The translations under genes were made by a program, and so were the position numbers. A stretch of 8,950 nucleotides of DNA, taken from Chloroflexi bacterium RBG_19FT_COMBO_55_16. GTDB lineage: Bacteria > Chloroflexota > Anaerolineae > Anaerolineales > UBA4823. Position 1 is the first letter of the stretch; the number at the start of each line of letters is the position of its first letter. Below are positions 1 to 6,637 of this stretch, one piece after another. Below the pieces are notes generated by a model, which searched no databases, had not been told where the DNA came from, and saw nothing but the letters and a program-made list of their open reading frames with translations. The stretch lies in assembly GCA_001795335.1 (NCBI GenBank), contig MGOK01000061.1, forward strand, positions 327 through 9,276. The letters run 5' to 3'.

Positions 1-170
1 TCCACACTGACCTGCAGAGGGGCTTTATCCGCGCTGAGGTGATCCCTTGGGCAGAGCTCGTCGCACTGGGTGGTTTGAGCGAGGCGCGTGCCAAGGGTAA
101 ATTGCGTCTGGAGGGCAAAGACTACGTGCTGCAGGATGGCGAGGTTATGCACGTGCGCTTTAATCTCTGA
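1..170 (+). CDS. ychF: YchF/OLA1-family ribosome-associated GTPase/ATPase, C-terminal fragment
   Basis: This is the 3' end of a gene that begins left of the window; the first whole codon is at 3 and the TGA stop at 168-170, leaving 55 residues. The fragment reads [16 protein letters not shown], then a [24 protein letters not shown] ending in three conserved pieces (RLEGKDY, QDGEVMH, RFN). This matches the TGS-like C-terminal domain of YchF, an Obg-related P-loop ATPase/GTPase that binds ribosomes and is involved in translation and stress responses. The G-domain that would prove the call is outside the window, so identification rests on this highly conserved tail. No rho-independent terminator with a T-tract follows it, so readthrough into the lipoprotein gene about 108 nt downstream is possible. 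Confidence 0.9.
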   Translation, partial: HTDLQRGFIRAEVIPWAELVALGGLSEARAKGKLRLEGKDYVLQDGEVMHVRFNL

Positions 171-278
171 AATTCTGGGAAAAGACTTCGCCAAGTCCCA
201 GGCGAACGCATGGTGCTTTTTCTATGCGCCCACATCCATATGTGTATCCCCGCTTATGTGAAGTCGGAAGAAGTTGAG

Positions 279-998
279 ATGAGCAATACAAAGCCAATGG
301 GGAGTCCTTTTCGACGTATCATAGTGATTCTTCTTTTTACCGGCTTAGCCACGCTGGCTTGTCAAGTTTTGCAGAGCGATACACCCGCTGCTTTTCAATC
401 GACGCGCGCCGCATCCAGTCCGCAGCCCTCCCCAACACTGCCAGCCGTCACGCCTGCACCTGGAGCCCTACGTGATGATTTCACCAGCCGCGTGCGTGAA
501 GACTGGCAAGTCCATGAAGCGAATTACACCCTGCAGGACGGCGTGCTCGACATTCGCGGCGGCGCTACGCTGCTGTACCAGCCCAGTTACCAGGATTACC
601 GCATCCAGGCGCGCCTCAGAGGGAATGATTTCGCAATTCTATTCCGCGCTTCCGACTATGTGGACAATACATATACCGGTTATAACGTGAGCTGTAACAT
701 CAACCGGATGGGCGGTCAGGGCGAGTGTTGGTGGAACGCCCGCCTGCCTGGCCTGGTGAGCGTTGAAACCTTACAATTACCTCCTGAAATTCAAGCCAAA
801 CTATTCCACGAGAAGGCATTCTTTGTCGTCGTGCTCGAAGTGCGCGGCGATCGAGCAGCCCTCCAAATCGACGACAGCCTGATCAGCGAGATCAACTTGA
901 CCGATTTGAGCCCGGATCAAGCCACGGTTTCGGGCAGGACAGTGGGGATTGAAATCTGGATTGGCACTCTGGATTACATTGAGATCACACCACAATAA
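279..998 (+). CDS. Predicted lipoprotein with LamG/DUF1080-like beta-sandwich domain
   Basis: A protein of 239 residues. The reading frame is open to an ATG at 210, but the ATG at 279 is preferred: GGAAGAAG lies about 6 nt upstream, and the protein then starts with a short basic region (Arg12-Arg13), a hydrophobic core (14-26) and Cys28, as in a lipoprotein signal peptide. The lipobox TLAC is imperfect, because Thr at -3 is unusual, so simple secretion is an alternative. Residues 29-65 form a Pro/Ser/Thr/Ala-rich linker. From DDF at 66-68 to the end the protein alternates short beta strands (for example YRIQARLRG, FAILFRASD, VGIEIWIGTLDYIEI), as in concanavalin-like/DUF1080 carbohydrate-binding modules. 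No catalytic motif was recognised. It is probably anchored on the outer face of the membrane; its ligand is unknown. It lies between ychF and pepF, is not obviously linked to either, and has no convincing promoter. Confidence 0.75.
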   Translation: MSNTKPMGSPFRRIIVILLFTGLATLACQVLQSDTPAAFQSTRAASSPQPSPTLPAVTPAPGALRDDFTSRVREDWQVHEANYTLQDGVLDIRGGATLLYQPSYQDYRIQARLRGNDFAILFRASDYVDNTYTGYNVSCNINRMGGQGECWWNARLPGLVSVETLQLPPEIQAKLFHEKAFFVVVLEVRGDRAALQIDDSLISEINLTDLSPDQATVSGRTVGIEIWIGTLDYIEITPQ

Positions 999-1076
999 AC
1001 TAAAATCCATCTCACATCGACGTCTCGCTTTAAATAACTTGGCATCAGCAGTTTACCAGACATCGGCTTGGTAGGC

Positions 1077-1085
1077 TGGTATAAT
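1077..1085 (+). promoter_or_regulatory. Extended -10 promoter of pepF
   Basis: TGGTATAAT at 1077-1085 is a perfect -10 hexamer (1080-1085) with the TG extension. No good -35 sits 16-18 nt upstream, which fits an extended -10 promoter. It predicts a start near 1092 and a 5' leader of about 120 nt before the pepF ATG at 1214. The kinase promoter at 3622-3630 shares the GCTGGTAT core. Confidence 0.6.
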
Positions 1086-1149
1086 CGGGGGAGTCATTTT
1101 TAGGAGCCTTCTCGATCCCACCGTTTTCACAGCTATTCATTCTTCTAGG

Positions 1150-1188
1150 GTCATGCAAACACTTCGTTTGACCGCGTGACTTCATGAC
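1150..1188 (+). other. Possible alternative hairpins in the pepF leader
   Basis: Within the predicted pepF 5' leader, GTCATG (1150-1155) can pair with CGTGAC (1175-1180, one G-U pair). That pairing extends through CAAAC/GTTTG (1156-1160/1166-1170) with a 4-nt bulge. Alternatively it can pair perfectly with CATGAC (1183-1188). The two pairings exclude each other. No known riboswitch was recognised, and short stems like this arise by chance, so this is a low-confidence structural note. Confidence 0.2.
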
Positions 1189-1213
1189 TAGCCGACAATA
1201 TAAGGAAGCAGCT

Positions 1214-3010
1214 ATGACATTTTCCAATTTACCCTATACCCCGGAGCGCTGGAGCCTGGCCGATCTATTCCCATCCCCCGACGGCCCGGAGATGAAAGCC
1301 ACATTTGCTGATGTCGAAGCCAAAGTCGCTGACTTCGAGGGCAAGCGGTCTTTGCTGACCCCCGACATCGACCAGGAAACATTTATGGGCTTTGTCCGCC
1401 TGGGAGAGCAGATCACCCGTTTAATCTACCGTATCTATGCCTTCGCTGGCCTGTGGTTCTCCGAAGATACTCAGAACCAGGCTGCGCAAAACCTGCAGGC
1501 GCGGGTCGACCAGTTCGTTGCCGGTATAGAGAACCGCACACTGTTCTTCGGTCTGTGGTGGAAAGCCCTGGACGAGGCCGCCGCGGCTCGCCTGATGGAA
1601 AATACTGGGGATTACCATTACTGGCTGGAGGAGATGCGCCACTTCAAGCCGCACACCCTCAGCGAACCGGAAGAAAAGATTGTCAATATCAAGAATACTA
1701 CCGGGGTCAGCGCCCTCACCACCCTCTACGACACCCTTACCAATCGCTATGTCTTCAAAATCACCGTGGATGGTGAAGAAAAGGAGCTGACCCGTGACTC
1801 GTTGATGGTTTACGTCCGCAAACACGATCCCGGGCTGCGCGCCGCGGCTTATCAAGAGCAGTATCGCGTTTACGGGCAAGACGGCGCTATCCTGGGGATG
1901 ATGTACCAGAATCTGGTACGGGACTGGCGTAACGAACAGATCGACTTGCGTCATTTCGCTGGCCCGATCTCCGCCCGTAACCTGGCGAACGACATCCCCG
2001 ACGAGGTGGTGGATACCCTGTTCGAGGTGAGCAAACGCAACGCGCCCATCTTCCAACGCTTCTTCCGCCTCAAGGCCCGCTGGCTGGGGATGGATCGCCT
2101 GCGCCGCTATGATATCTACGCGCCGGTAGTGAAATCCGATAAAACCTACGCCTTCGACGTAGCCACCGGGATGGTGCTGGACTCGTTTCACAGATTCGAT
2201 CCTCGCCTGGCGACCCTGGCGCAGCGTTTATTCGCTGAAAAACACGTCGACAGCGAGGTGCGCAAAGGAAAGCGCGGCGGCGCCTTTTGCTGGTCAGTTA
2301 ACCCTGGATTGACGCCTTGGATGCAACTCAATTACCAGGGTCGCGCCGACGATGTCCTCACGCTGGCCCACGAGCTGGGCCATGCCATCCACGCCATGCT
2401 GGCTACCAACCATACCCAATACACGTTCCATTCCTCTTTGCCCCTGGCGGAGACAGCTTCCACCTTCGGTGAGATGATGGTGGTCGACCGTCTGCTCTCC
2501 GAGGAGAGCGACGAAGAGGTGCGCCGCGACTTGCTCTTCCGCCAGGTGGCCGATGCCTATGCTACCATAATGCGTCAGGTCTTCTTCGCACTCTTTGAGC
2601 GCCAGGCGCATGAACTGACTCAGCAAGGCGCCATGGTTGACGAATTGTCCAGTGCCTATATGGAAAACCTGCAAGCGCAATTTGGGGAGGCGGTCGAGCT
2701 GAGTGATGAGTTTCGCTGGGAGTGGGTCTCCATCCCCCACATTTACCACGTGCCCTTCTATGTTTATGCTTACGCCTTTGGGCAGCTGCTGGTCTTCTCG
2801 CTCTACCAGCAGTTCAAAGCCGAAGGCGAATCGTTCAAGCCGCGCTACATTAAGATCCTGTCGGCGGGTGGTTCAAACGCCCCGACCCGCATCCTGGAAG
2901 AGGCCGGCATCGACATCCGTCGCGCCGAGTTTTGGCAGGGCGGTTATGATGTGATCCATGGCTTGGTCGAGCAGCTGGAGGCGATGCCAGTGAAGGTGAT
3001 GGCCCCTTAA
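1214..3010 (+). CDS. pepF: Oligoendopeptidase F, M3B zinc metallopeptidase
   Basis: A 598-residue cytoplasmic peptidase predicted to cut short oligopeptides during peptide turnover. The zinc site is complete: HELGH at 386-390 provides both histidine ligands and catalytic Glu387, and Glu413 in LAETAS is the expected third ligand 27 residues after the first His. The C-terminal part has the M3B substrate-binding signature IPHIYHVPFYVYAYAFGQLL. The length agrees with PepF enzymes (about 600 aa), and the N-terminal ~180 residues form the usual helical PepF region. The ATG at 1214 is chosen over the in-frame ATG at 1184 because AAGGA at 1202-1206 is 7 nt upstream and the protein then begins at the usual place (MTFSNLPYTPERWSLADLF). 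The gene stands alone, with its own promoter at 1077-1085 and terminator at 3106-3140. No signal peptide is visible. Confidence 0.93.
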   Translation: MTFSNLPYTPERWSLADLFPSPDGPEMKATFADVEAKVADFEGKRSLLTPDIDQETFMGFVRLGEQITRLIYRIYAFAGLWFSEDTQNQAAQNLQARVDQFVAGIENRTLFFGLWWKALDEAAAARLMENTGDYHYWLEEMRHFKPHTLSEPEEKIVNIKNTTGVSALTTLYDTLTNRYVFKITVDGEEKELTRDSLMVYVRKHDPGLRAAAYQEQYRVYGQDGAILGMMYQNLVRDWRNEQIDLRHFAGPISARNLANDIPDEVVDTLFEVSKRNAPIFQRFFRLKARWLGMDRLRRYDIYAPVVKSDKTYAFDVATGMVLDSFHRFDPRLATLAQRLFAEKHVDSEVRKGKRGGAFCWSVNPGLTPWMQLNYQGRADDVLTLAHELGHAIHAMLATNHTQYTFHSSLPLAETASTFGEMMVVDRLLSEESDEEVRRDLLFRQVADAYATIMRQVFFALFERQAHELTQQGAMVDELSSAYMENLQAQFGEAVELSDEFRWEWVSIPHIYHVPFYVYAYAFGQLLVFSLYQQFKAEGESFKPRYIKILSAGGSNAPTRILEEAGIDIRRAEFWQGGYDVIHGLVEQLEAMPVKVMAP

Positions 3011-3075
3011 AGGGCTCCAGACTCCTGTTCCGTCAAAGGTCGTCCAGGATTTCCTCTTAGGTAGGGGCTTTGATC

Positions 3076-3103
3076 ACTGACGACTAACAACTGACAACCG
3101 ACT
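3076..3103 (+). repeat. Degenerate heptanucleotide tandem repeat (4 units)
   Basis: Four consecutive 7-mers read ACTGACG, ACTAACA, ACTGACA and ACCGACT, directly upstream of the pepF terminator stem. The copies are imperfect. This resembles the short intergenic heptamer arrays known from cyanobacteria and other bacteria; no function can be read from the sequence. Confidence 0.5.
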
Positions 3104-3105
3104 CC

Positions 3106-3140
3106 GGGAGCTCCTCTCTGTGATGGAGCTCCCTTTTTAT
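3106..3140 (+). terminator. Rho-independent terminator of pepF
   Basis: A perfect 9-bp stem, GGGAGCTCC at 3106-3114 and GGAGCTCCC at 3125-3133, encloses a 10-nt loop and is followed by TTTTTATT on the + strand. It ends pepF transcription. On the opposite strand the hairpin is not followed by a T-tract, so it should not terminate ssb efficiently. The ssb stop codon (3137-3139) sits inside the T-tract. Confidence 0.9.
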
Positions 3141-3520
3141 TCGTCTTCCGCGATCGCCTCTTCAGCAGCTGCCTCGACCTCTTCCTCTTCCGGTCGCCTG
3201 TCGAGCATCTGAATGTGGCGGGCGATCACCTTGGTGAAGTAGCGCGTTTCGCCTTCTTGCTCGTAGCGGTCGGTTTGCAAGCGGCCTTCAATAAAAACCA
3301 GCCGCCCTTTGTTGAGGTATTCCTGGCAGATCTCGCCCAGCCGTCCCCAGGCCTCCACGTTGAACCAGTCGGTGGACTCCCTGGTTTCTCCTTCCTTGCT
3401 CTTCCAGCGGCGGTCGACTGCTAGGCTAAACGTACAGACCTTTCTGCCGGTTGGGATGAAGCGGGTATCGGGATCTCTCCCCAGACGGCCGATTAATTGG
3501 ACACGGTTGAGTGCGGGCAT
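3137..3520 (-). CDS. ssb: Single-stranded DNA-binding protein
   Basis: A 127-residue SSB that coats single-stranded DNA in replication, recombination and repair. Residues 1-107 form one OB-fold domain with the usual landmarks: LNRVQLIGRLGRDPDTRF near the start, the DWFNVEAWGRLGE segment with Trp52, Phe53 and Trp58, GRLVFIEGRLQTDRYE, and YFTKVIARHIQML. The ATG at 3518-3520 is chosen because GGAGGGA lies 3 nt upstream; the in-frame ATG 45 nt further upstream falls at the predicted transcription start. The tail is only about 20 residues, rich in Glu and Ala, and ends EDE. It lacks both the long Gly/Pro/Gln linker and the D-x-I-P-F tip that recruits partner proteins in E. coli and B. subtilis SSB. 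A paralogue elsewhere in the genome could carry the standard tip. Confidence 0.95.
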   Translation of the reverse strand: MPALNRVQLIGRLGRDPDTRFIPTGRKVCTFSLAVDRRWKSKEGETRESTDWFNVEAWGRLGEICQEYLNKGRLVFIEGRLQTDRYEQEGETRYFTKVIARHIQMLDRRPEEEEVEAAAEEAIAEDE

Positions 3521-3569
3521 GCTTCCCTCCGGAAATGTAATTTTATAGAGGAATCTTGTTCGCATTTTA

Positions 3570-3597
3570 AGTGTAGCCCAGGTTTATAAATTGTCAA
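3570..3597 (-). promoter_or_regulatory. ssb promoter (TTGACA-N16-TACACT)
   Basis: On the minus strand, TTGACA (complement of 3592-3597) is followed by 16 nt and TACACT (complement of 3570-3575). The predicted start is near 3563, which gives a leader of about 45 nt with a strong Shine-Dalgarno before ssb. Its -35 is only 4 nt from the -35 of the divergent kinase promoter. Confidence 0.7.
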
Positions 3598-3601
3598 GTG
3601 G

Positions 3602-3630
3602 TTGCGCACTCCGCAATTCGCTGGTATGCT
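3602..3630 (+). promoter_or_regulatory. Promoter of the kinase operon (TTGCGC-N17-TATGCT, extended -10)
   Basis: TTGCGC at 3602-3607 is followed by 17 nt and TATGCT at 3625-3630, with TG at 3622-3623 as an extended -10. The predicted start at about 3636-3639 coincides with the ATG of the kinase (3639), so the mRNA would be leaderless. The promoter probably serves the four genes up to the terminator at 7100-7139. Confidence 0.65.
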
Positions 3631-3638
3631 TAACGTGT

Positions 3639-4283
3639 ATGTACATCGCAATCGAAGGCGTGATCGGTGTCGGTAAGACGACCCTGGCCCGGCTGCTGCA
3701 GCCAGCCTTTCAGTCAGCCTTGCTGCTGGAAGTCTTTGAGGAGAACCCCTTTCTATCGGATTTTTACACCGACCGGGAGCGGTATGCTTTTCAGACACAG
3801 ATCTTTTTCCTGCTCAGCCGCTATCACCAGCAGCGGCGCACGGTTCAAGAGGTACTGTCGGGCGACGTCAACCTGATCTCCGATTACACATTCGAGAAAG
3901 ATTCCCTGTTCGCACGCATCAATCTGCACGGTGACGAACTCGAGATGTATTATCGTGTTCATGAAGCCCTGGCCGAGAAAATCCCTCCACCAAACCTGAT
4001 TGTATATCTGCGCGCCAGCCCAGAAGTGCTGATGCAACGTATCGCCTCGCGCGACCGCTCCTATGAACGTAATATGGAGCGCGAATATATTGAACAGCTC
4101 CATTGGGCGTATGAAGATTTCTTCGGCGATAGTCACAAGGGAGCGGCGGTGCTGGCGATCGATACCGATCAGCTAGATTATGTAAAGGATTCGGAAGCAC
4201 TGAAGTATGTGGAGGATCGTCTGCGGCAGGCGCTCAGACTGCCTCCCTTCCAGCAGGAACTGCCGCTAGAAGCCCGTTTATGA
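3639..4283 (+). CDS. Deoxynucleoside kinase (dGK/dAK/dCK family)
   Basis: A 214-residue salvage enzyme predicted to phosphorylate a deoxynucleoside, most likely a deoxypurine, at the 5' position using ATP. The P-loop is GVIGVGKTT (7-15). EENPFL at 34-39 and the FQTQIFFL segment (51-58) line the nucleoside pocket in this family. SDYTFEKDSLFA (81-92) corresponds to the D-R/S-Y region near the catalytic base, and RIASRDRSYER (134-144) is the Arg-rich lid over the phosphates. Length and motif order fit bacterial deoxyguanosine/deoxyadenosine kinases; the exact substrate cannot be read here. ATG 3639 is used because the protein then begins MYIAIEG as in homologues. An in-frame ATG at 3591 would lie upstream of the predicted promoter. 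No Shine-Dalgarno precedes 3639, consistent with a leaderless transcript. The next gene starts 12 nt after the stop. Confidence 0.92.
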   Translation: MYIAIEGVIGVGKTTLARLLQPAFQSALLLEVFEENPFLSDFYTDRERYAFQTQIFFLLSRYHQQRRTVQEVLSGDVNLISDYTFEKDSLFARINLHGDELEMYYRVHEALAEKIPPPNLIVYLRASPEVLMQRIASRDRSYERNMEREYIEQLHWAYEDFFGDSHKGAAVLAIDTDQLDYVKDSEALKYVEDRLRQALRLPPFQQELPLEARL

Positions 4284-4295
4284 ATTAAGAGAAGC

Positions 4296-5300
4296 ATGCG
4301 CATCACCCCCGCCCTCCTGCTGAAAATTGCCCGTGACACCGTAGCGCAACGCACACGCAGCGATCGTGGCCTGCTTTCTATCTACTTGCACGGCTCCTTG
4401 CTGGAGGATGATCCCTTGCTAGGGGGGACCGCCGATATCGACCTGGTTTTCATCCACGACGAAGAGCATAGTGTGGAGCGGGAAATCCAGCGCCTGACGG
4501 ATGAGGTGCACCTGGACATTGCGCACCACGCGCGTAGCGATTACCGTTGGGCGCGCTCCTTGCGCCTGCATCCCTGGATGGGGCCAACCATAATTAATTG
4601 CAAAATACTATACGATCCACAACATTTTATGGATTTTACCCAGGCCAGCGTGCGCGGCCAGTTCAACCAGCCAGATAACGTGCTCGGGCGCGCCCGTGGG
4701 CAGGCGGACCATGCCCGCCAGATGTGGTTTTCGCTCCATGACCTGACCAGTAAGCCCGGCTTGCCCGAGATCAACCTGTATTTGCAGGCCATCGAACACG
4801 CTGTCAACGCCATTGCCAGCCTGAGCGGCCCACCCCTGACAGAACGGCGCTTCTTGCAGCGTTTCCCGGCGCGAGCCGAGGCGATTGGTCGCCCTGGGTT
4901 GTATCCGGGCTTGTTAGGCTTGCTGGGCGGACCTAATGTAGATGGGCAGACCTTGAGTGCTTGGCTGCCTGCCTGGCAGTCCGCCTACCAGGCCATTCCC
5001 GCCGCTCAAGCCCCGGCGCGCCTTCATCCGGTGCGCTGTGCGTATTATAAAAGGGCCTTCGAGAAGATTCTGAGTGGAAACCATCCGCACGATGCCCTCT
5101 GGCCGATGCTGCGCTCCTGGGCACAGGTGATGCTTTTCCTTCCGGAGAGCGGCGTTCAACACCAGGAATGGGCGGAGGCCTTCCAGCGGCTGGGTTTGCA
5201 GGGGGAAGGGTTCGCCCAGCGCGTCGCTGCCCTGGATGCTTATCTGGATACGGTAGAAGAGCTCCTGGACGGCTGGGCGCACGCCGCTGGCGTCGAGTGA
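4296..5300 (+). CDS. Nucleotidyltransferase-fold protein, function unknown
   Basis: A 334-residue protein with an N-terminal DNA polymerase beta-type nucleotidyltransferase domain. HGS at 32-34, then Asp47 and Asp49 in TADIDLVFI, and a plausible third carboxylate Asp74 in VHLDIAHH make up the metal-binding triad, so the site looks catalytically intact. Such enzymes move a nucleotide onto a drug, protein or RNA; nothing here shows the acceptor. Residues ~130-334 are helical with no recognised motif, a layout loosely like aminoglycoside adenylyltransferases, but similarity is not close enough to call one. The ATG at 4296 has AAGAGAAG just upstream. The gene lies 12 nt after the kinase and about 7 nt before the proposed MFS start, so co-transcription is very likely. 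A house-cleaning or antibiotic-modifying role is possible but unsupported. Confidence 0.75.
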   Translation: MRITPALLLKIARDTVAQRTRSDRGLLSIYLHGSLLEDDPLLGGTADIDLVFIHDEEHSVEREIQRLTDEVHLDIAHHARSDYRWARSLRLHPWMGPTIINCKILYDPQHFMDFTQASVRGQFNQPDNVLGRARGQADHARQMWFSLHDLTSKPGLPEINLYLQAIEHAVNAIASLSGPPLTERRFLQRFPARAEAIGRPGLYPGLLGLLGGPNVDGQTLSAWLPAWQSAYQAIPAAQAPARLHPVRCAYYKRAFEKILSGNHPHDALWPMLRSWAQVMLFLPESGVQHQEWAEAFQRLGLQGEGFAQRVAALDAYLDTVEELLDGWAHAAGVE

Positions 5301-5307
5301 AAGCGGC

Positions 5308-6600
5308 ATCAATCAACTACCTTGGTCGAGAGTTAAACAGATCCTAACGTTTCCAGCTGACGTTCGACTGCTTTTTGGTACGCGCATTCTCCGTCTGTTC
5401 GCTTACGGGTTTTTATCGGTAGTGATGGCCATTTACCTGGCGCAGCTAGGTATGAAGGAAGCGCAGATCGGCCTGCTGCTCACCCTGACCCTGTTGGGCG
5501 ATACGGCGATTTCGCTGTGGATTACTACCAATGCCGACCGCATCGGCCGGAAACGGATGCTCCTGGCCGGCGCGGCCCTGATGATCTTCGCCGGTGTGCT
5601 CTTTGGATTGACCCGCAACTTTTATCTGCTTTTGTTGGCCGCCACCATCGGTGTGATCAGCCCCAGCGGGTACGAAGTCGGGCCATTCTTGTCTATTGAA
5701 CAGGCCTCTATCTCCTATCTCGTCCCTGATGAACATCGCACTCGGGTTTTTGCCTGGTACAACCTGGCCGGTTCGTTCGCCACGGCGTCGGGCGCTCTGG
5801 TGAGTGGTTTGTTAGCCCAGCAATTGCAGAATTCTGGCCTCTCGCCGTTGAGCAGCTCCAGGATAGTTGTGCTGGGATATGGGCTGATCGGTTTCTTTTT
5901 ACTAAGCCTGTTTACCCGCCTGTCGCCCGCTGTCGAGGTCGTTTTGCATGAGCAGCGGAAGACAGAACCAGGCCGAGCCAGGGTTAATCCAACTCAGCGT
6001 TCATTTTTGGGGCTGCATCGTTCGCAGAAAGTCGTGTTCAGGCTGGCGGCCCTGTTCAGCCTGGATGCCTTTGCGGGGGGTTTCGTGGTGCAAAGCCTGG
6101 TGGCTTACTGGTTTCACGTCAGGTTTGGCGTCGCGCCAGCAGTCTTAGGGGCTATTTTCTTCGGAGCCAACATCCTGGCCGGCATTTCTGCGTTGAGTGC
6201 CGCCTGGGTCGCCAAGCGCATTGGGCTGATCAATACGATGGTGTTCACCCATCTTCCTTCGAATGTCCTCTTGATGCTGGTGCCGCTCATGCCAGGCCTG
6301 TCGCTGGCGGTGGCCGTCCTGCTCTTGCGCTTCAGCATCTCCCAGATGGACGTGCCCACCCGCCAATCCTATACGATGGCAGTGGTGGATCCCGACGAGC
6401 GCTCCGCGGCTGCGGGGATCACCGGCGTGGCGCGCACCATCGGCGCGTCTTTGGCCCCGGTTTTTTCCGGATTTTTTCTGGCCAACCCGCTATTGTTAGG
6501 GCTGCCGTTCTTCATCTCCGGTGGCTTGAAGATCGTCTATGATCTGGCTTTGTATCGTAGTTTCCGGGGTTTGAAGCCGCCGGAAGAGCGAGAGCATTAA
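5308..6600 (+). CDS. MFS transporter, start codon uncertain and probably non-standard
   Basis: A major facilitator superfamily permease with about 12 hydrophobic helices. The loop 2-3 signature NADRIGRKRMLLAG (motif A, D-R-x-G-R-K-R) is intact, and a hydrophilic central loop (HEQRKTEPGRARVNP) separates the two halves. The first conventional starts are GTG 5422 and ATG 5425, but they fall inside helix 1. The open frame extends to a stop at 5254-5256 and encodes FPADVRLLFGTRILRLFAYGFLSVV immediately upstream, in two pieces a cytoplasmic amphipathic lead and the first half of TM1. No ATG, GTG or TTG occurs in that extension. I place the start provisionally at ATC 5308, 7 nt after the previous stop (430 aa); ATC 5341 with GAGAG upstream is the main alternative. 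The substrate is unknown. It sits between the nucleotidyltransferase and the ChrB-like gene and is probably co-transcribed with both. Confidence 0.8.
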   Translation: MNQLPWSRVKQILTFPADVRLLFGTRILRLFAYGFLSVVMAIYLAQLGMKEAQIGLLLTLTLLGDTAISLWITTNADRIGRKRMLLAGAALMIFAGVLFGLTRNFYLLLLAATIGVISPSGYEVGPFLSIEQASISYLVPDEHRTRVFAWYNLAGSFATASGALVSGLLAQQLQNSGLSPLSSSRIVVLGYGLIGFFLLSLFTRLSPAVEVVLHEQRKTEPGRARVNPTQRSFLGLHRSQKVVFRLAALFSLDAFAGGFVVQSLVAYWFHVRFGVAPAVLGAIFFGANILAGISALSAAWVAKRIGLINTMVFTHLPSNVLLMLVPLMPGLSLAVAVLLLRFSISQMDVPTRQSYTMAVVDPDERSAAAGITGVARTIGASLAPVFSGFFLANPLLLGLPFFISGGLKIVYDLALYRSFRGLKPPEEREH

Positions 6601-6637
6601 ATCCCGGGGATCTGTCATTTGCGATCGGAGGTAAAAA

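Noticed and set aside
175..201. Hairpin after ychF (CTGG/CCAG and GACTT/AAGTC) as a terminator
   Set aside because: The stem is interrupted by a 5-nt bulge and no T-tract follows, so it does not qualify as a rho-independent terminator.
210..278. Upstream ATG for the lipoprotein gene
   Set aside because: It would add 23 residues in front of a good signal peptide; the ATG at 279 has a Shine-Dalgarno and puts the basic and hydrophobic regions in the right places.
1421..2191. A 256-codon open frame on the minus strand opposite pepF
   Set aside because: It lies entirely antisense to a complete M3B peptidase with an intact zinc site, shows no recognisable domain, and is explained by codon bias of the + strand gene.
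3591..3638. Upstream ATG for the deoxynucleoside kinase
   Set aside because: It lies upstream of the predicted promoter and overlaps the ssb -35; the family begins just before the P-loop, as with ATG 3639.
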